Shown here piece by piece: positions 36,715 to 45,876 of a stretch of 64,000 nucleotides of DNA. The notes under the pieces were generated by a model, which saw nothing but the letters and a program-made list of their open reading frames with translations, was not told the DNA's origin and made no database searches. Position 1 is the stretch's first letter. Every line of letters starts with the position of its first letter. The stretch is from Winogradskyella ursingii. GTDB taxonomy: Bacteria; Bacteroidota; Bacteroidia; Flavobacteriales; Flavobacteriaceae. The translations under genes were made by a program, and so were the position numbers. The stretch is taken from the NCBI RefSeq assembly GCF_013403975.1, contig NZ_JABFDH010000002.1, positions 620,001 through 684,000 on the forward strand, written 5' to 3'.

Positions 36715-38586
36715 ATGTTTAACGATGTTTATGATGTTATAGTTGTTGGTGCTGGCCACGCTGGTAGTGAGGCTGCTGCTGCTGCTGCAAACATGGGAAG
36801 TAAAACATTGTTAATTACCATGAATTTACAGAACATCGCACAAATGTCTTGTAATCCAGCAATGGGAGGTATCGCGAAAGGGCAAATTGTGCGTGAGATT
36901 GACGCGCTTGGAGGGTATAGTGGAATAGTTTCTGACACATCGGCAATTCAGTTTAAAATGCTGAATAAATCAAAGGGTCCCGCGATGTGGAGTCCAAGGG
37001 TTCAAAGTGATAGAATGCGTTTCGCTGAAGATTGGAGATTGCTTCTTGAAAACACTGAGAATTTAGATTTCTATCAGGAGATGGTGTCTGGGTTAATAGT
37101 TGAAAAGGGTAAAGTTGCTGGAGTAAAAACATCACTTGGGATTGAGGTTAAAGCAAAGACTGTTGTGCTTACAAATGGAACATTCTTAAACGGACTGATA
37201 CATATTGGTGATAAAAATTTTGGCGGAGGTAGGGCTGGTGAAAGGGCAGCTATTGGGATTACTGAACAATTAGTGAATCTTGGTTTTGAATCCGGTAGAA
37301 TGAAAACAGGAACACCTCCAAGAGTTGACGGAAGATCATTAGATTTTTCAAAAATGATTGAACAGCCAGGTGATGAGAATCCCGAGAAATTCTCATATTT
37401 AGATCAGACAAAACCATTAGAGAAACAGCGGTCTTGTCATATGACATATACAAGCAATGAGGTCCATGATTTATTACGTGAGGGCTTTGACCGATCACCA
37501 ATGTTTAATGGTAGAATAAAAAGTGTTGGACCGCGCTATTGTCCTTCAATTGAGGATAAAATCAACAGGTTTGCAGATAAAGACAGGCATCAATTATTTG
37601 TTGAACCTGAAGGATGGGATACGGTTGAATATTACGTAAATGGGTTTTCCACTTCGCTACCTGAGGACGTCCAGTTTAAAGCTTTACGTTCAGTCGTTGG
37701 TTTTGAGAATGTAAAGTTCTTTAGGCCAGGCTATGCTATTGAATACGACTATTTTCCTCCAACCCAGTTAAAACATACATTAGAAACAAAACTGGTTGAA
37801 GGATTGTTTTTCGCTGGTCAAATTAATGGAACAACAGGTTATGAAGAAGCAGCCTCTCAAGGTTTAATGGCTGGAATTAATGCCAGTTTAAAGGTTCAGG
37901 AAAAAGATCCTTTTACATTACAAAGAGACGAAGCTTATATAGGGGTGTTGATTGATGATTTAATCACAAAGGGAACAGAAGAGCCATATAGGATGTTTAC
38001 TTCCAGGGCAGAATACAGAACCTTGCTTAGGCAAGATAATGCCGATTTCAGATTAACGCCAAAGGGTTATGATTTGGGCTTGGCTTCTGAAAAACGTTTG
38101 AGAAGAATGGAAGAAAAACAATCAAAATCCGAAGCTTTTGTTCAGTTTTTTAGAGATACAAGTGTAGCGCCCGAAGAAGCTAATCCGGTGCTCGAAACCA
38201 AAGGCTCGGCTTTAGTAAAACAGCAAGACAAGATGTTTAAGCTGTTTGCAAGACCCAATATCACAATTGACGATGTTAGAAAATTTGAAGCTGTAGAAAA
38301 TTATATTCAAGAGAATAAATTGGATTCAGAAATAATTGAACAAGCAGAAATCCAAGTAAAATATGCTGGATATATCGAGAAGGAAAAGAATAACGCAGAT
38401 AAACTAAACAGGCTCGAGAATGTCAAAATACCAAAGGATTTTGATTACTCTAAACTTAAATCCATGAGCATGGAGGCCAGGCAAAAATTAAACAAAATTC
38501 AACCAGTAACCATTTCCCAAGCTTCAAGAATTAGTGGTGTTTCGCCAAATGATGTGTCGGTTTTGTTAGTTTATTTGGGCCGCTAA
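36715..38586 (+). CDS. mnmG: tRNA uridine-5-carboxymethylaminomethyl modification enzyme MnmG (GidA)
   Basis: 623 residues from the ATG at 36715 (MFNDVYDVIVVGAGHAG); the frame extends upstream through the parS site and was cut back. FAD binding is by VVGAGHAGSEAA; further motifs are GGIAKGQIVREIDALGG, TNGTFLNGLIHIG, RYCPSIEDK and QINGTTGYEEAASQG. With MnmE it modifies U34 of several tRNAs. mnmG (formerly gidA) is a classical neighbour of bacterial replication origins, and here it is bracketed by two parS-like sites. Confidence 0.97.
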   Translation: MFNDVYDVIVVGAGHAGSEAAAAAANMGSKTLLITMNLQNIAQMSCNPAMGGIAKGQIVREIDALGGYSGIVSDTSAIQFKMLNKSKGPAMWSPRVQSDRMRFAEDWRLLLENTENLDFYQEMVSGLIVEKGKVAGVKTSLGIEVKAKTVVLTNGTFLNGLIHIGDKNFGGGRAGERAAIGITEQLVNLGFESGRMKTGTPPRVDGRSLDFSKMIEQPGDENPEKFSYLDQTKPLEKQRSCHMTYTSNEVHDLLREGFDRSPMFNGRIKSVGPRYCPSIEDKINRFADKDRHQLFVEPEGWDTVEYYVNGFSTSLPEDVQFKALRSVVGFENVKFFRPGYAIEYDYFPPTQLKHTLETKLVEGLFFAGQINGTTGYEEAASQGLMAGINASLKVQEKDPFTLQRDEAYIGVLIDDLITKGTEEPYRMFTSRAEYRTLLRQDNADFRLTPKGYDLGLASEKRLRRMEEKQSKSEAFVQFFRDTSVAPEEANPVLETKGSALVKQQDKMFKLFARPNITIDDVRKFEAVENYIQENKLDSEIIEQAEIQVKYAGYIEKEKNNADKLNRLENVKIPKDFDYSKLKSMSMEARQKLNKIQPVTISQASRISGVSPNDVSVLLVYLGR

Positions 38587-38626
38587 TTCATTCGAAAGTA
38601 AGGATCTCTGCGTAAAGTAATTTTAT

Positions 38627-38642
38627 TGTTCCACGTGAAACA
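38627..38642. promoter_or_regulatory. parS-like ParB-binding site 2
   Basis: TGTTCCACGTGAAACA fits TGTTnCACGTGnAACA at every fixed position and has one asymmetric base pair. It lies 40 bp after mnmG and 1.94 kb from site 1. Confidence 0.85.
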
Positions 38643-38697
38643 ATCGTAGTTTTTTAAATGATTATATCATGCCGAATCTAGTAGAAGTAATTGTTAA

Positions 38698-39555
38698 ATG
38701 AAAAACAAGCCCGCATATTTAATCGTAAAAGACCATTCCGTTTCGAATGAGAAATTTCAGTTGCTTCATAATTTAGAGCTAGATATGCTTGAAACTTTTC
38801 CGCAGCCAAAACCCGAAAAACTTTCAGAATATTACAAAAGCGAAGACTATATTTCGCACACCAATTCCAAGCGGAATTTAATGGAAATCTCGTATCATTT
38901 GGTGAGGAAAATATCTTTGAAAAGAAAGGTGAAACTTATTAATTCATTTCAATCAGAAAACAAAACACTTTTAGACGTTGGGTGCGGAACAGGAGATTTT
39001 TTAAAAACAGCTTCCGATAACAATTGGAATATTACGGGAATTGAACCTAATGCTGATGCTCGTAAAATAGCTAACACCAAAACAAACAATTTAGTTTTTG
39101 ATATCGGCCATTTGGAAAAGTTGAAGCCAAACAGTTTCGATGTAATTACTCTCTGGCATGTTTTAGAGCATTTGCCTAATTTAGATGATCACATTAAGGC
39201 AATAAAGTTATTACTTAAATCTGATGGAACCTTGGTAATTGCGGTCCCAAATTTTAAAAGTTATGATGCGCAGTATTACAAAGAATTTTGGGCAGCTTAT
39301 GATGTGCCCAGACATCTTTGGCATTTTTCGAGAGAGTCGATCGAAAAATTATTTGGAACAGTTGGCTTAAAATTATCGAAGACATTACCAATGAAATACG
39401 ATTCATATTATGTTTGTTTGTTGTCTGAAAAATATAAATGCGGATTTATAAATCCACTCAATGCATTTTGGATTGGTATGCGATCTAATCAAAAAGGAAA
39501 ACGGTCTCAGGAGTATTCTTCACATGTTTACGTCCTTAATAATGAAAATCTTTAG
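38698..39555 (+). CDS. Class I SAM-dependent methyltransferase
   Basis: 285 residues. SAM binding is through LLDVGCGTGDFLKTA with the acidic residue in ITGIEPN and the post-motif VITLWHVLEHLPNL. An N-terminal lead segment (LDMLETFPQPKPEKLSEYYK) is typical of a flavobacterial subfamily. The methyl acceptor is unknown. It is a single gene after the second parS-like site. Confidence 0.85.
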   Translation: MKNKPAYLIVKDHSVSNEKFQLLHNLELDMLETFPQPKPEKLSEYYKSEDYISHTNSKRNLMEISYHLVRKISLKRKVKLINSFQSENKTLLDVGCGTGDFLKTASDNNWNITGIEPNADARKIANTKTNNLVFDIGHLEKLKPNSFDVITLWHVLEHLPNLDDHIKAIKLLLKSDGTLVIAVPNFKSYDAQYYKEFWAAYDVPRHLWHFSRESIEKLFGTVGLKLSKTLPMKYDSYYVCLLSEKYKCGFINPLNAFWIGMRSNQKGKRSQEYSSHVYVLNNENL

Positions 39556-39735
39556 ATTAACGGCTAATTATGGTGGTTTATCTAGTAATATATGGAATAT
39601 GTCGCCTAAAATTTAAAACCCCGTCAAATCGTTTATTTAGAGCTCATTTGTGATAGATATTTTATATGATCTGATATAGACAAAATAGGTTGTGTCTATA
39701 ATTGAATTTTTATGCGATTCAAGACATTACTTTCA

Positions 39736-39743
39736 TACATTTG
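39736..39743 (+). promoter_or_regulatory. Candidate -7 box of the ompH-like gene
   Basis: TACATTTG fits TAnnTTTG and ends 23 bases before the ATG at 39767. It lies inside the longer open frame from 39692, which supports the shorter protein. Confidence 0.5.
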
Positions 39744-39766
39744 CAAAAATTAATAGAAATAATATT

Positions 39767-40339
39767 ATGAATAAAATAGTAACAGGTTTAGTTGCAATAT
39801 TGTTTTTAGCGTCGTGCCAAGAACAGCAGAAAATCGGATTTATCGATAACGGTGAAGTTATTAATGAATACCAAATGAAAAAGGATATCGAAAAAAAGTT
39901 TGAAGGTCAAAATGCTGATTTCTCAAAAGTAAGAGACAGTATTGCGCAGGTATATCAGACAGAGGTTCAAGCGATACAAGTACGTTTAGCCAAAATGTCC
40001 CCTCAGAAGCAACAAGAAGAATCGCAAGCCTTTTCTCAAAAATGGCAACCAATGCAACAGCAAATGCAATTTCAGCAGCAGCAAATGGAACAGGCCTTTA
40101 ATACAGAAATGGATTCTGTAATCTCAAACGTGAATGATTTTGTTGAAAAATACGGTAAAGACAATGGTTATACATTCATTTTAGGCAAAAACCAAGCAGG
40201 TAGCGTATTATATGGAAAGGAAAGCAGCGATATTACAGATGAAGTTACCAAAGCAATCAATGAGGCTTATGGTGTAAAAGATTCGGGCGAGGGTAAAGAG
40301 GCTGAAACTTCGGAAGATGACACTGAGACAGAAGAATAA
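39767..40339 (+). CDS. OmpH/Skp-like periplasmic chaperone, lipoprotein
   Basis: 190 residues from the ATG at 39767: the signal MNKIVTGLVAILFLASC ends in a lipobox. The mature part starts KIGFIDNGEVINEYQMKKDI, the typical OmpH entry, followed by long Gln-rich helices (QQQMQFQQQQMEQAF) and the strand YGKDNGYTFILGKN. The tail is acidic (EAETSEDDTETEE). Skp-type chaperones keep outer-membrane proteins unfolded in the periplasm; a lipid-anchored version is a lineage variant. Confidence 0.85.
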   Translation: MNKIVTGLVAILFLASCQEQQKIGFIDNGEVINEYQMKKDIEKKFEGQNADFSKVRDSIAQVYQTEVQAIQVRLAKMSPQKQQEESQAFSQKWQPMQQQMQFQQQQMEQAFNTEMDSVISNVNDFVEKYGKDNGYTFILGKNQAGSVLYGKESSDITDEVTKAINEAYGVKDSGEGKEAETSEDDTETEE

Positions 40340-40375
40340 TCTTAAAAGAATTAAATCTTAAAACCTAAAGCGAAG

Positions 40376-40400
40376 GCCAATCTTATGATTGGCTTTTTTT
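40376..40400 (+). terminator. Intrinsic terminator of the ompH-like gene
   Basis: GCCAATC-TTAT-GATTGGC followed by seven T. Its right half overlaps the last codons of holB on the other strand. Confidence 0.9.
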
Positions 40401-41540
40401 ATGCAATAATCTAGTTAACCTAATCGACAAATCGGTAAGGATAATTTTAGAGTTGCCATTACGTTCAATGTGATAAATGGCGTCTTGTAAGTGCTCGGAT
40501 ATTTCTAGAATATTTGATTCATGAACAAACGGAGCGAAATTTTCAAGTTTAAAACTTTGAGATTTTGGCTCTAGATAAACGAGCTCATTAGCCTTATAGT
40601 TAAGTAATAATGCCTGTCTAAAATAATTCAAACAAAAGTCAAGAAATTTCTTTTGTGTCTCTCGACCTGTTTTTGCAATTTCTTCAGACCATGAAATTAA
40701 ATCGTGGATTGCTGCTTTATTGCCCTTTGCTTTAAAAGCCGAACGTACCCATAGTACAAACCACTTTTCAAATTGTATATCCTCACTATCTTGATAAATA
40801 AGGTCAGCGGCCTTATTATAATTGCCATTGGCCTGATGAGCAATTTTTGTGGCTACCGAAGTTTCAATATGGTATTTTTTAACCAAGGCTTCAGTAATTG
40901 CATTTTCTGCTAAAGGAGGAAAATGTAGAATTTGACAGCGTGAACGTATGGTATTGATAATTTGCTCTTCGTCTTCAGCAATTAATATAAAAATGGTTTT
41001 TTCTGGAGGCTCTTCAACAAGTTTCAACAGCTTGTTAGCACAAGCAGTATTCATTTTTTCGGCCATCCAGATTAGCATCACTTTATAGCCACCTTCGTAA
41101 GATTTTAAGGCTAATGATTTTACAATTTCATGAGCCTCATCCACACCAATTTGCCCTTGCTTATTGTCCACACCAAGCAGCTTGTACCAATCAAATAAAT
41201 TTCCATAAGGCTGTTGGTCAAGCAGTTGCCTCCATTCCTCTAAGTAATAGCTGGAAACGGGCTTACTTTTTACTTTATCGCTTGTTGTCACAGGAAACGC
41301 AAAATGCAAATCTGGATGCGAAAAATTTTTGAATTTGACATTGCAAGTTTCTTTTCCTCCGGTATTTTCACCGTTGATGTTGCCGCACAAAATATATTGT
41401 GCATATGCTAGGGCCATAGGCAAAGTTCCGGAACCCTCTGGTCCGATAAATAATTGTGCATGGGCAACCCGACCGGAATCTACACTAGTAGTCAGGTGAT
41501 TTTTTATGTGTTCTTGCCCTAAAACTTCAGAAAAAAGCAT
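40383..41540 (-). CDS. holB: DNA polymerase III subunit delta' (clamp loader)
   Basis: 385 residues. The AAA+ layout is that of delta': HIKNHLTTSVDSGRVAHAQL, IGPEGSGTLPMALAYAQYIL, where the P-loop lacks the Lys needed for ATP hydrolysis (expected for delta'), then ANKLLKLVEEPPEKTIFI and NTIRSRCQILHFPP. It is a structural part of the sliding-clamp loader. A 9-bp inverted repeat abuts the start codon, and the -7 box places the transcript start close to the ATG. Confidence 0.93.
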   Translation of the reverse strand: MLFSEVLGQEHIKNHLTTSVDSGRVAHAQLFIGPEGSGTLPMALAYAQYILCGNINGENTGGKETCNVKFKNFSHPDLHFAFPVTTSDKVKSKPVSSYYLEEWRQLLDQQPYGNLFDWYKLLGVDNKQGQIGVDEAHEIVKSLALKSYEGGYKVMLIWMAEKMNTACANKLLKLVEEPPEKTIFILIAEDEEQIINTIRSRCQILHFPPLAENAITEALVKKYHIETSVATKIAHQANGNYNKAADLIYQDSEDIQFEKWFVLWVRSAFKAKGNKAAIHDLISWSEEIAKTGRETQKKFLDFCLNYFRQALLLNYKANELVYLEPKSQSFKLENFAPFVHESNILEISEHLQDAIYHIERNGNSKIILTDLSIRLTRLLHKKSQS

Positions 41541-41568
41541 ACGGCAAAACTATGTAATATTTTGCCGT
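41541..41568. promoter_or_regulatory. Inverted repeat over the holB core promoter
   Basis: ACGGCAAAA (41541-41549) and TTTTGCCGT (41560-41568) are perfect 9-bp arms with a 10-bp spacer, directly next to the holB start codon. On the minus strand TAGTTTTG (41545-41552) fits the -7 consensus with TTTG 18 bp upstream. The repeat could be an operator or a hairpin. Confidence 0.55.
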
Positions 41569-41633
41569 TACAAAACTTTACTTTTAACGGAATGAATATC
41601 AAGGCCGAATTTTCAAAATTGAAAATCTAATGG

Positions 41634-41665
41634 TTTGCCAAATGCCCAATATGCGCTTATATTTG
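41634..41665 (+). promoter_or_regulatory. Candidate pgk promoter (-33 TTTG, -7 TATATTTG)
   Basis: TTTG (41634-41637), 20 bp spacer, TATATTTG (41658-41665), then 18 bp to the pgk ATG. Both boxes and spacing fit the Bacteroidota consensus. Confidence 0.65.
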
Positions 41666-41683
41666 TTATTTAAATTTTATAAA

Positions 41684-42871
41684 ATGAAGACTGTAGAAGA
41701 TTTTAATTTTAAGAATAAAAGAGCACTTATTAGAGTGGATTTTAATGTACCGCTGAATGATAACAATGAAGTAACGGACACCTCTAGAATTGATGCTGCA
41801 AAACCTACAATTATCAAAATTTTAGAAGACGGAGGTAGTTGTGTTTTGATGTCTCATTTAGGAAGGCCAAAAGGTAAGCAAGAAGAGTTTTCACTAAAGC
41901 ACATAGTAAATACTATTGAGGATATTATGGGCGTAGAGACCAAATTCGCCAATGTAAGTGTTGGGAAGGAGGCTCAAAAACTGGCTGATCATCTACAACC
42001 TGGCGAAATATTATTACTAGAAAATTTACGCTTTCAAGATGAGGAAACCTCTGGAGACAAGGATTTCGCTAAACAACTGTCTAAACTAGGCGATATATAC
42101 GTAAATGACGCGTTTGGTACAGCACATAGAGCGCATGCCTCAACAACTGTTGTTGCTCAATTTTTTCCAGACAATAAATGTTTTGGATATTTATTGGCAA
42201 AAGAAATTGAAAGCATACAAAAAGTTATGGAAGATGGAGAAAAACCGGTTTTAGCTGTTCTTGGCGGAGCCAAAGTGTCATCTAAAATCACAGTAATTGA
42301 AAATATTTTGGACAAAGTAGATCATTTAATAATTGGAGGAGGGATGACCTTTACCTTTATTAAAGCTCAAGGCGGAAAGATAGGTGATTCAATTTGTGAG
42401 GATGACAAGATGGATTTGGCACTTGATATTCTCGAACAGGCCGAAGCTAAAGGAGTAAAAGTTCATTTACCTGTAGATGTGATTGCAGCTGATGCTTTTG
42501 CAAATGATGCTAACACGCAAGTTTGCGACGTAAGACAAATACCAGATGGATGGCAGGGTCTGGATGCTGGACCGGATTCTATCCGAATTTTTGATAATGT
42601 TGTGAATCAGTGCAAAACCATATTATGGAATGGGCCATTAGGAGTTTTTGAAATGGAAAACTTTGCAAAAGGAACCGTTGAGCTAGGAGATTCTATTGCA
42701 AAAGCAACAAAAAACGGCGCGTTTTCTTTAGTTGGAGGCGGCGACTCTGTAGCTGCAGTAAAACAATTTGGCTTCGAAGACAAGGTGAGCTATGTCAGCA
42801 CTGGTGGTGGCGCAATGTTAGAGAGTCTTGAGGGAAAAACATTACCAGGAATTGCAGCAATTTTAAAATAA
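41684..42871 (+). CDS. pgk: Phosphoglycerate kinase
   Basis: 395 residues from the ATG at 41684 ([21 protein letters not shown]); the frame is open 54 bp further upstream but that part contains the promoter. Motifs: [38 protein letters not shown] and [11 protein letters not shown], ending [14 protein letters not shown]. It makes ATP and 3-phosphoglycerate from 1,3-bisphosphoglycerate. It is a stand-alone gene. Confidence 0.98.
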   Translation: MKTVEDFNFKNKRALIRVDFNVPLNDNNEVTDTSRIDAAKPTIIKILEDGGSCVLMSHLGRPKGKQEEFSLKHIVNTIEDIMGVETKFANVSVGKEAQKLADHLQPGEILLLENLRFQDEETSGDKDFAKQLSKLGDIYVNDAFGTAHRAHASTTVVAQFFPDNKCFGYLLAKEIESIQKVMEDGEKPVLAVLGGAKVSSKITVIENILDKVDHLIIGGGMTFTFIKAQGGKIGDSICEDDKMDLALDILEQAEAKGVKVHLPVDVIAADAFANDANTQVCDVRQIPDGWQGLDAGPDSIRIFDNVVNQCKTILWNGPLGVFEMENFAKGTVELGDSIAKATKNGAFSLVGGGDSVAAVKQFGFEDKVSYVSTGGGAMLESLEGKTLPGIAAILK

Positions 42872-42947
42872 ATTGCTAAAAAACACTATTTTAGAGCCTT
42901 TGACGTTTAAAATGTCAGAATTACATTGGATAAACTTTAAGTGAACT

Positions 42948-44507
42948 ATGGCTATCAATAAACTTTTGGCATTTTGCTTTTGTACCTTTTTGGTTTGTGG
43001 ATTTTCACAAACCAAAACCGACAGTACGAGCAAAGAAAAAGTAGTTTTAAAAACTACTAAAGATTCAGTTATTGATGGTAAAATCATTAACTCACAGAAT
43101 ATAATTCCCGTAGAGCTGGACTCCATATCCATAAAAAATTTGGAAGATTTACCTAAGGCGGCAGAACTAGATGAAAAATGGCTTGAAGAACTATATAGCA
43201 ACACACTTTTTGATACGATTTACAAATCGGTAACAGAGTTAAACTATGAAGATGTAGATTACCCAGAACTTTCAACAGACACTTTAAAAGCAAGATTGGA
43301 GCGTCTAAATGCAAGAACCCCGTTTAACGTGGAGTATAATTCGTCTTTAGAAAGTGTTATTAAAAGCTATCTTAAATACAGAAGGTCATCATTAGAGCGC
43401 CTTATGGGACTTAGCCATTTTTATTTTCCGATGTTCGAGCAAGAATTTGATAATTACAATATTCCACTTGAGATGAAATATTTATCTATAGTGGAATCTG
43501 CTCTAAAACCAAGAGCAAGATCAAGGGTTGGAGCAACAGGCTTATGGCAGTTTATGTTTGGTACAGGAAAAGAGTACGATTTGGATGTAACCAGCTATGT
43601 CGACGAACGCAGTGACCCAATAAGGTCGACGACTGCTGCTGCTCAATATCTATCGAGGTTATATAAAATTTTTGGTGATTGGGATTTGGCTTTGGCGGCC
43701 TACAATTCGGGTCCAGGAAATGTGAATAAAGCCATAAGGCGTTCTGGTGGTTATAGAAATTATTGGAATATTAGACAGAATTTACCAAGAGAAACCGCAG
43801 GATACGTGCCCGCTTTTCTTGCGACAATGTACATCTTTGAGTATGCCGAAGAACACGGTTTTAAACCTGAACGACCAGCGTTTCAACTTATTGAAACCGA
43901 TACTGTACACATTAAACAAATGATTACGTTAGATCAAATTTCTGAAACCACAGGCGTGAAAATTGAAGAATTACAGTTTTTAAACCCCTCCTATAAATTG
44001 GATATTATTCCAAAAGTAGAAGGAAAAACCTATACTTTAAGATTACCTAGAGAGGCAGTTGGTGTGTTTGTTTCAAACGAAAAACAGATATATGAATATG
44101 TCAACAAGGAATTGAATGAACGCGAAAAACCATTACCGCAGATTTTTAATGCTGAAAGCAAAATAAGATATCGTGTTCAAAATGGAGATTACCTCGGGAA
44201 AATCGCTCGAAAATATGGTGTAAGAGTAAGTCAATTAAAACAGTGGAATGGCTTAAGAAGCAATAATCTAAAAATTGGCCAAAGACTTACAATTTATCCC
44301 AGAAAACCAATTGTAAGCGCTACCACAAAACCCATTAGAAAAGTAGTAAATACTGACGGCAAGAAAGTTTATAAAGTAAGATCAGGTGACTCGCTTTGGA
44401 GCATTGCACAAAAATTTTCTGGAGTTTCTGTTCAAAATATCAAAGATTGGAACGATATTAGTAGTAACAAACTTAAAATAGGAATGACATTGGTTATTTC
44501 TAATTAA
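42948..44507 (+). CDS. Lytic transglycosylase (MltD-like) with LysM domains
   Basis: 519 residues. It is exported (LLAFCFCTFLVCGFSQ). The SLT domain (about 125-290) has its catalytic Glu in MKYLSIVESALKPRARS and GATGLWQFM plus AYNSGPGNVNKAI. Then come a degenerate LysM-like region (HIKQMITLDQISETTG) and two clear LysM modules (RYRVQNGDYLGKIARKYGV, YKVRSGDSLWSIAQKF) at the C-terminus. It cleaves peptidoglycan strands during growth. The stop is followed directly by the DUF4837 start. Confidence 0.95.
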   Translation: MAINKLLAFCFCTFLVCGFSQTKTDSTSKEKVVLKTTKDSVIDGKIINSQNIIPVELDSISIKNLEDLPKAAELDEKWLEELYSNTLFDTIYKSVTELNYEDVDYPELSTDTLKARLERLNARTPFNVEYNSSLESVIKSYLKYRRSSLERLMGLSHFYFPMFEQEFDNYNIPLEMKYLSIVESALKPRARSRVGATGLWQFMFGTGKEYDLDVTSYVDERSDPIRSTTAAAQYLSRLYKIFGDWDLALAAYNSGPGNVNKAIRRSGGYRNYWNIRQNLPRETAGYVPAFLATMYIFEYAEEHGFKPERPAFQLIETDTVHIKQMITLDQISETTGVKIEELQFLNPSYKLDIIPKVEGKTYTLRLPREAVGVFVSNEKQIYEYVNKELNEREKPLPQIFNAESKIRYRVQNGDYLGKIARKYGVRVSQLKQWNGLRSNNLKIGQRLTIYPRKPIVSATTKPIRKVVNTDGKKVYKVRSGDSLWSIAQKFSGVSVQNIKDWNDISSNKLKIGMTLVISN

Positions 44508-45512
44508 ATGAAAACCAAGAAAATATTAGTTATGAAAGTTTTTTACACCGTGTTGTGCTGCTTTTTATTATTATCCTGTGGCGAGGAAAATAAAAAAGGG
44601 GATCAACGATATTTGCCAGACTCCAATGGTAATCTCAATAATATTTCAGTTGTTGTGGACAATCAACTATGGGAGGGTAGCGTAGGCGAGGAAATCAGAA
44701 CGATTTTTGCGGCACCTTTAGAGGGATTGCCACAGGACGAGCCGTTATTTTCAATGCGTCAGATTCCGCCAGAAGTATTTACGGGCTTTGCCGCTTACAG
44801 TCGCATAGTTTTAAAAATAGAGAAAGGTACAGATGAAGCTTCTGCCAGGATTGCAGAAGATGCTTTTGCAAAACCTCAAACTGTTGTTATAGTAAGTGGA
44901 AAAACTAATGCTGAAATTATTGATGTGCTCAAAGCTAATGAGGACAAAATCATTGACGCTTTTAATAAAGAGGAAGTAAAAGAAAAGCAAAGACGCATCA
45001 ATAAATCTCTATTGGATGATAATGCTATGGAAACCAAACTTGGTTTCACAATTGATATTCCTTCGGCTTATAAAATTGGTAAATCTACGGATGATTTTTT
45101 CTGGGTTCGAAAGAGCTTAAGCAACACCAAAACAATGGATCTCATGTTTTACGAAGTTCCGCTAGAAACTATTAGTAAAGAAGATAGTACTATTGTAGAC
45201 ATTATAAAAATGAGAGATGAGGTCACCAAGACAAAAATCCCGGGTGAGGATGATATTTACATGACCGTGGAAGATGCCTATGCACCATCACTTTTTGAAA
45301 CTATAATTGACAATAAGCCCGCTTATGAGGTTAGGGGTGTTTGGGAAGTTAAAGGCGCATACATGGCTGGACCATTTGTAACCTACGCTATTGAAGATAA
45401 AATTAATAATCGCTATCTCATTGCAGACGGATACGTATACGCACCATCGCTACAGAAACGAGAATATATTTTTGAACTGGAAGCTATCATAAAATCCATT
45501 GAAATTAAATAA
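44508..45512 (+). CDS. DUF4837 family lipoprotein
   Basis: 334 residues. A signal peptide with lipobox (LLLSC) can start at 44508 or at the second ATG at 44532. The family pattern is YLPDSNGNLNNISVVVDNQL, then WEGSVGEEIRTIFAAPLEGL and PQDEPLFSMRQIPPEVF. It is found widely in flavobacteria, often beside lytic transglycosylases or M23 peptidases, but has no known activity. It begins immediately after the transglycosylase stop codon, so co-translation is likely. Confidence 0.88.
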   Translation: MKTKKILVMKVFYTVLCCFLLLSCGEENKKGDQRYLPDSNGNLNNISVVVDNQLWEGSVGEEIRTIFAAPLEGLPQDEPLFSMRQIPPEVFTGFAAYSRIVLKIEKGTDEASARIAEDAFAKPQTVVIVSGKTNAEIIDVLKANEDKIIDAFNKEEVKEKQRRINKSLLDDNAMETKLGFTIDIPSAYKIGKSTDDFFWVRKSLSNTKTMDLMFYEVPLETISKEDSTIVDIIKMRDEVTKTKIPGEDDIYMTVEDAYAPSLFETIIDNKPAYEVRGVWEVKGAYMAGPFVTYAIEDKINNRYLIADGYVYAPSLQKREYIFELEAIIKSIEIK

Positions 45513-45527
45513 GATATTTAAATCAAA

Positions 45528-45558
45528 AAAAGCCAACTCATTTGAGTTGGCTTTTTTA
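45528..45558. terminator. Bidirectional terminator between DUF4837 gene and tatA
   Basis: AGCCAACTC and GAGTTGGCT form a 9-bp stem flanked by A-run and T-run on either side, so it can end transcripts from both convergent genes. Confidence 0.9.
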
Positions 45559-45574
45559 CTATCTATAGGTTTTT

Positions 45575-45763
45575 TTATTCTTTTTCTTTCGCCTTAGACG
45601 TTGAATCGTTCTCTTTGCTAGCGTCTTTAAATTCTTTTAAACCGCTTCCTAGGCCTTTCATTAATTCAGGGATTTTTTTGCCACCAAACAACAATAGCAC
45701 AACTACTGCTATCAAGACCACTTGTGGCCATCCTATCCATAAAGGGATTATGCTTAAACTCAT
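45575..45763 (-). CDS. tatA: Twin-arginine translocase subunit TatA/E
   Basis: 62 residues from the ATG at 45763 ([14 protein letters not shown]); the longer frame starts with TTG within the promoter box. One membrane segment ([20 protein letters not shown]), then the amphipathic helix [15 protein letters not shown] and a charged tail, as in TatA. It forms the pore of the Tat system that exports folded proteins. tatC is not in the window. Confidence 0.95.
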   Translation of the reverse strand: MSLSIIPLWIGWPQVVLIAVVVLLLFGGKKIPELMKGLGSGLKEFKDASKENDSTSKAKEKE

Positions 45764-45781
45764 AACTTTAGATTTAGATTG

Positions 45782-45789
45782 CAAAGTTA
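45782..45789 (-). promoter_or_regulatory. Candidate -7 box of tatA
   Basis: On the minus strand TAACTTTG fits TAnnTTTG, 18 bp before the ATG at 45763. Confidence 0.5.
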
Positions 45790-45863
45790 GTAATTAAAGT
45801 TTAATAACGGTATTCTAAATTGAACTTTAGGACTTTATTAGCGTGCTATTTCACTATTTTAAC

Positions 45864-45871
45864 TAATTTTG
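45864..45871 (+). promoter_or_regulatory. Candidate -7 box close to the M23 peptidase start
   Basis: TAATTTTG fits TAnnTTTG but ends only 5 bp before the ATG at 45877, so the mRNA would be nearly leaderless. No -33 box is evident. Confidence 0.35.
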
Positions 45872-45876
45872 TTTTA

